Shown here piece after piece: positions 6,056 through 7,284 of a stretch of DNA of 7,284 bases. Both the position numbers and the translations under genes were made by a program. The stretch comes from an uncultured Bacteroidota bacterium (lineage in GTDB: Bacteria > Bacteroidota > Bacteroidia > Flavobacteriales > UA16). Each line of letters begins with the position of its first letter. The stretch's first letter is position 1. Location: assembly GCA_902578505.1 (NCBI GenBank), contig CACHDD010000042.1, positions 1-7,284 of the forward strand. The letters are read 5' to 3'. A model generated the notes under the pieces. The model was not told the DNA's origin. It saw nothing but the letters and a program-made list of their open reading frames with translations, and did not search any database.

Positions 6056-7284
6056 TGCCTTTTTCTTTAGCATAGTACTTATAAAAAAGAGGGATTGTTT
6101 CAATCCCTTTGAAGTAGTTAAACACACCATAATGCTCGTTTGGTGAATGTATAGCATCTGAATCTAAGCCAAACCCAAACAACACAGTTTTCAATCCTAG
6201 AATCCTTTCGAAGGATGCTACAATAGGAATAGAACCTCCACTTCTAACTGGAATTGGTTCTTTTCCGTAAGTATCCTGCATTGCAAGTGAGGCAGCTTTG
6301 TAAGCTGGGTTATCAATAGGTGTAACGGCAGGAGCCGCACCATGCATCGGTGTAATTTTTACACTTACAGAAGGAGGTGCAATTTTTTCGAAATGAGCCA
6401 TAAATTGCTCTGTGATTTTTTCAAAATCTTGATGAGGCACTAACCTCATACTAATTTTTGCCGTTGCGATGGAAGGTATTACAGTCTTTGCTCCTTCACC
6501 TGTATAGCCTCCCCAGATTCCATTTAGATCAAGTGTGGGCCTTATACTCATTCTTTCTGGTGGTGAATACAAAGACTCTCCTTCAGTATCGCCAATGCCA
6601 ATACTAGATTTATATGTCTCTTCGCTAAATGGAGCTCTTGCCATCGCCTTTCTTTCTGCATCTGTTAACTCCAAAACATCATCGTAGAAACCATCGACTG
6701 TAATCCTTTGGTCTTCGTCCTTAAGAGAAGAAATCATCTCGCAAAGAATATTGATGGGGTTAGGTGCTGCACCTCCGTATAATCCGCTGTGAAGGTCGCG
6801 ATTTGGGCCTGTAATTTGGACTTCTACGTAGGCTAAACCTCTAAGGCCAACACAGATTGAAGGAGTGTCATTTGCGATGATTCCAGTATCACTTACAAGA
6901 ACCACATCGGCATCTAATTTAGCTTTATGTTGCTCAAGAAAATCGTCCAGGTTATCAGAGCCAACCTCTTCTTCCCCTTCGATAATAAACTTAATATTAC
7001 AAGGAACATTCCCAGTGGCTACCATGGCTTCTAATGCCTTAACATGCATAAACATTTGGCCTTTATCATCACATGATCCTCTTGCAAAAATTGCTCCTTC
7101 AGGATGAATATCCGTTTTTTTGATAATTGGCTCGAAAGCAGGGTTATCCCAAAGTTCAATTGGATCAGCTGGTTGGACGTCGTAATGACCATAGACTAAA
7201 ACAGTCGGAGCATTTGGGTTAACGATGTATTCTCCAAATACAATTGGGTGACCTGACGTAGCCATTATTTCAACATTACTTGCA
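6048..7284 (-). CDS. M20 family metallo-dipeptidase (carnosinase/CNDP-like), N-terminus off the window
   Basis: This is a di-metal peptidase expected to hydrolyse dipeptides in the cytoplasm; no signal peptide can be judged because the start is missing. Counting from an in-frame internal Met at 7265, the M20 residues are all present: H27 and D29 in GHYDVQP, bridging D66 in RGSCDDKG, catalytic base E99 and ligand E100 in EGEEEVGS, D126 in VSDTG, the lid-domain H159 in DLHSG, and H373 in IHSPNEH. GGYTGEGAKTVIPS and RSGGSIPI are also characteristic. ATG 7265 is probably not the start: the frame continues upstream as ASNVEI to the window edge, and family members have roughly 50-60 residues before this point, including a helical region absent here. 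TAA at 6048-6050 lies just inside the start of the lipoprotein gene. Activity looks intact; the exact dipeptide preference cannot be read. Confidence 0.93.
   Translation of the reverse strand, partial: ASNVEIMATSGHPIVFGEYIVNPNAPTVLVYGHYDVQPADPIELWDNPAFEPIIKKTDIHPEGAIFARGSCDDKGQMFMHVKALEAMVATGNVPCNIKFIIEGEEEVGSDNLDDFLEQHKAKLDADVVLVSDTGIIANDTPSICVGLRGLAYVEVQITGPNRDLHSGLYGGAAPNPINILCEMISSLKDEDQRITVDGFYDDVLELTDAERKAMARAPFSEETYKSSIGIGDTEGESLYSPPERMSIRPTLDLNGIWGGYTGEGAKTVIPSIATAKISMRLVPHQDFEKITEQFMAHFEKIAPPSVSVKITPMHGAAPAVTPIDNPAYKAASLAMQDTYGKEPIPVRSGGSIPIVASFERILGLKTVLFGFGLDSDAIHSPNEHYGVFNYFKGIETIPLFYKYYAKEKGNA

Noticed and set aside
6056..6157. Upstream in-frame starts for the LEA2 lipoprotein (up to 6157)
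   Set aside because: They would bury the lipoprotein signal about 34 residues in and lie wholly inside the dipeptidase coding region; ATG 6055 fits the signal peptide.
6865..7107. Plus-strand open frame of 80 codons
   Set aside because: Antisense to conserved active-site coding of the M20 dipeptidase; low-complexity shadow.
1..7284. CRISPR arrays, tRNA or rRNA genes, insertion sequences, long direct repeats
   Set aside because: I looked for spaced repeats, RNA gene hallmarks, transposase motifs and terminal repeats and saw none; coding sequence fills almost the whole window.

Overview
The window looks like chromosomal DNA of a marine-type Bacteroidota, most likely Flavobacteriales or a relative. 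The evidence is low-GC codon use, A-rich translation starts without clear Shine-Dalgarno sites, a type IX secretion (T9SS) C-terminal sorting domain, signal peptides cleaved before Gln, a TAnnTTTG-type promoter, and families largely confined to this phylum (DUF6029, Omp28-related). The taxon is inferred, not proven.

Layout. At the left edge (1-189, minus) is the 5' end of a secreted protein gene, read divergently from the rest. A 71-base gap follows, then a two-gene unit on the plus strand: a TlpA/ResA-like thioredoxin (261-749) overlapping by 4 nt a DUF6029 outer-membrane barrel (746-2464). After a 99-nt gap with a good -7 promoter element comes a T9SS cargo protein with an N-terminal thioredoxin domain (2564-4054). 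A strong hairpin terminator (4073-4114) ends only 13 nt before the next start. Next is an Omp28-related lipoprotein whose lipoprotein leader (from 4128) and thioredoxin-like body (4253-4978) are in different frames, so the gene appears frameshifted. It overlaps by 1 nt a PorT-type outer-membrane beta-barrel gene (4978-5631).

On the right, two minus-strand genes converge on this block: an M20 dipeptidase (6048 to beyond 7284, N-terminus off the window), then an LEA2-type lipoprotein (5603-6055). These two overlap by 8 nt, and the lipoprotein gene overlaps the beta-barrel gene tail-to-tail by 29 nt.

How it may work together. Three consecutive envelope proteins carry Cys-x-x-Cys active-site motifs (WCSPC, WCGPC, RCGNC). 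The DUF6029 barrel between them has exactly two cysteines in 572 residues, together in CVGGVC near its C-terminus. The block 261-5631 therefore reads as an envelope thiol-disulfide cluster: a periplasmic oxidoreductase, a candidate barrel client or partner, a secreted or surface thioredoxin, and a lipid-anchored Omp28-type thioredoxin-like protein. This shared role is inferred from motifs and gene order. The dipeptidase/lipoprotein pair looks like unrelated housekeeping.
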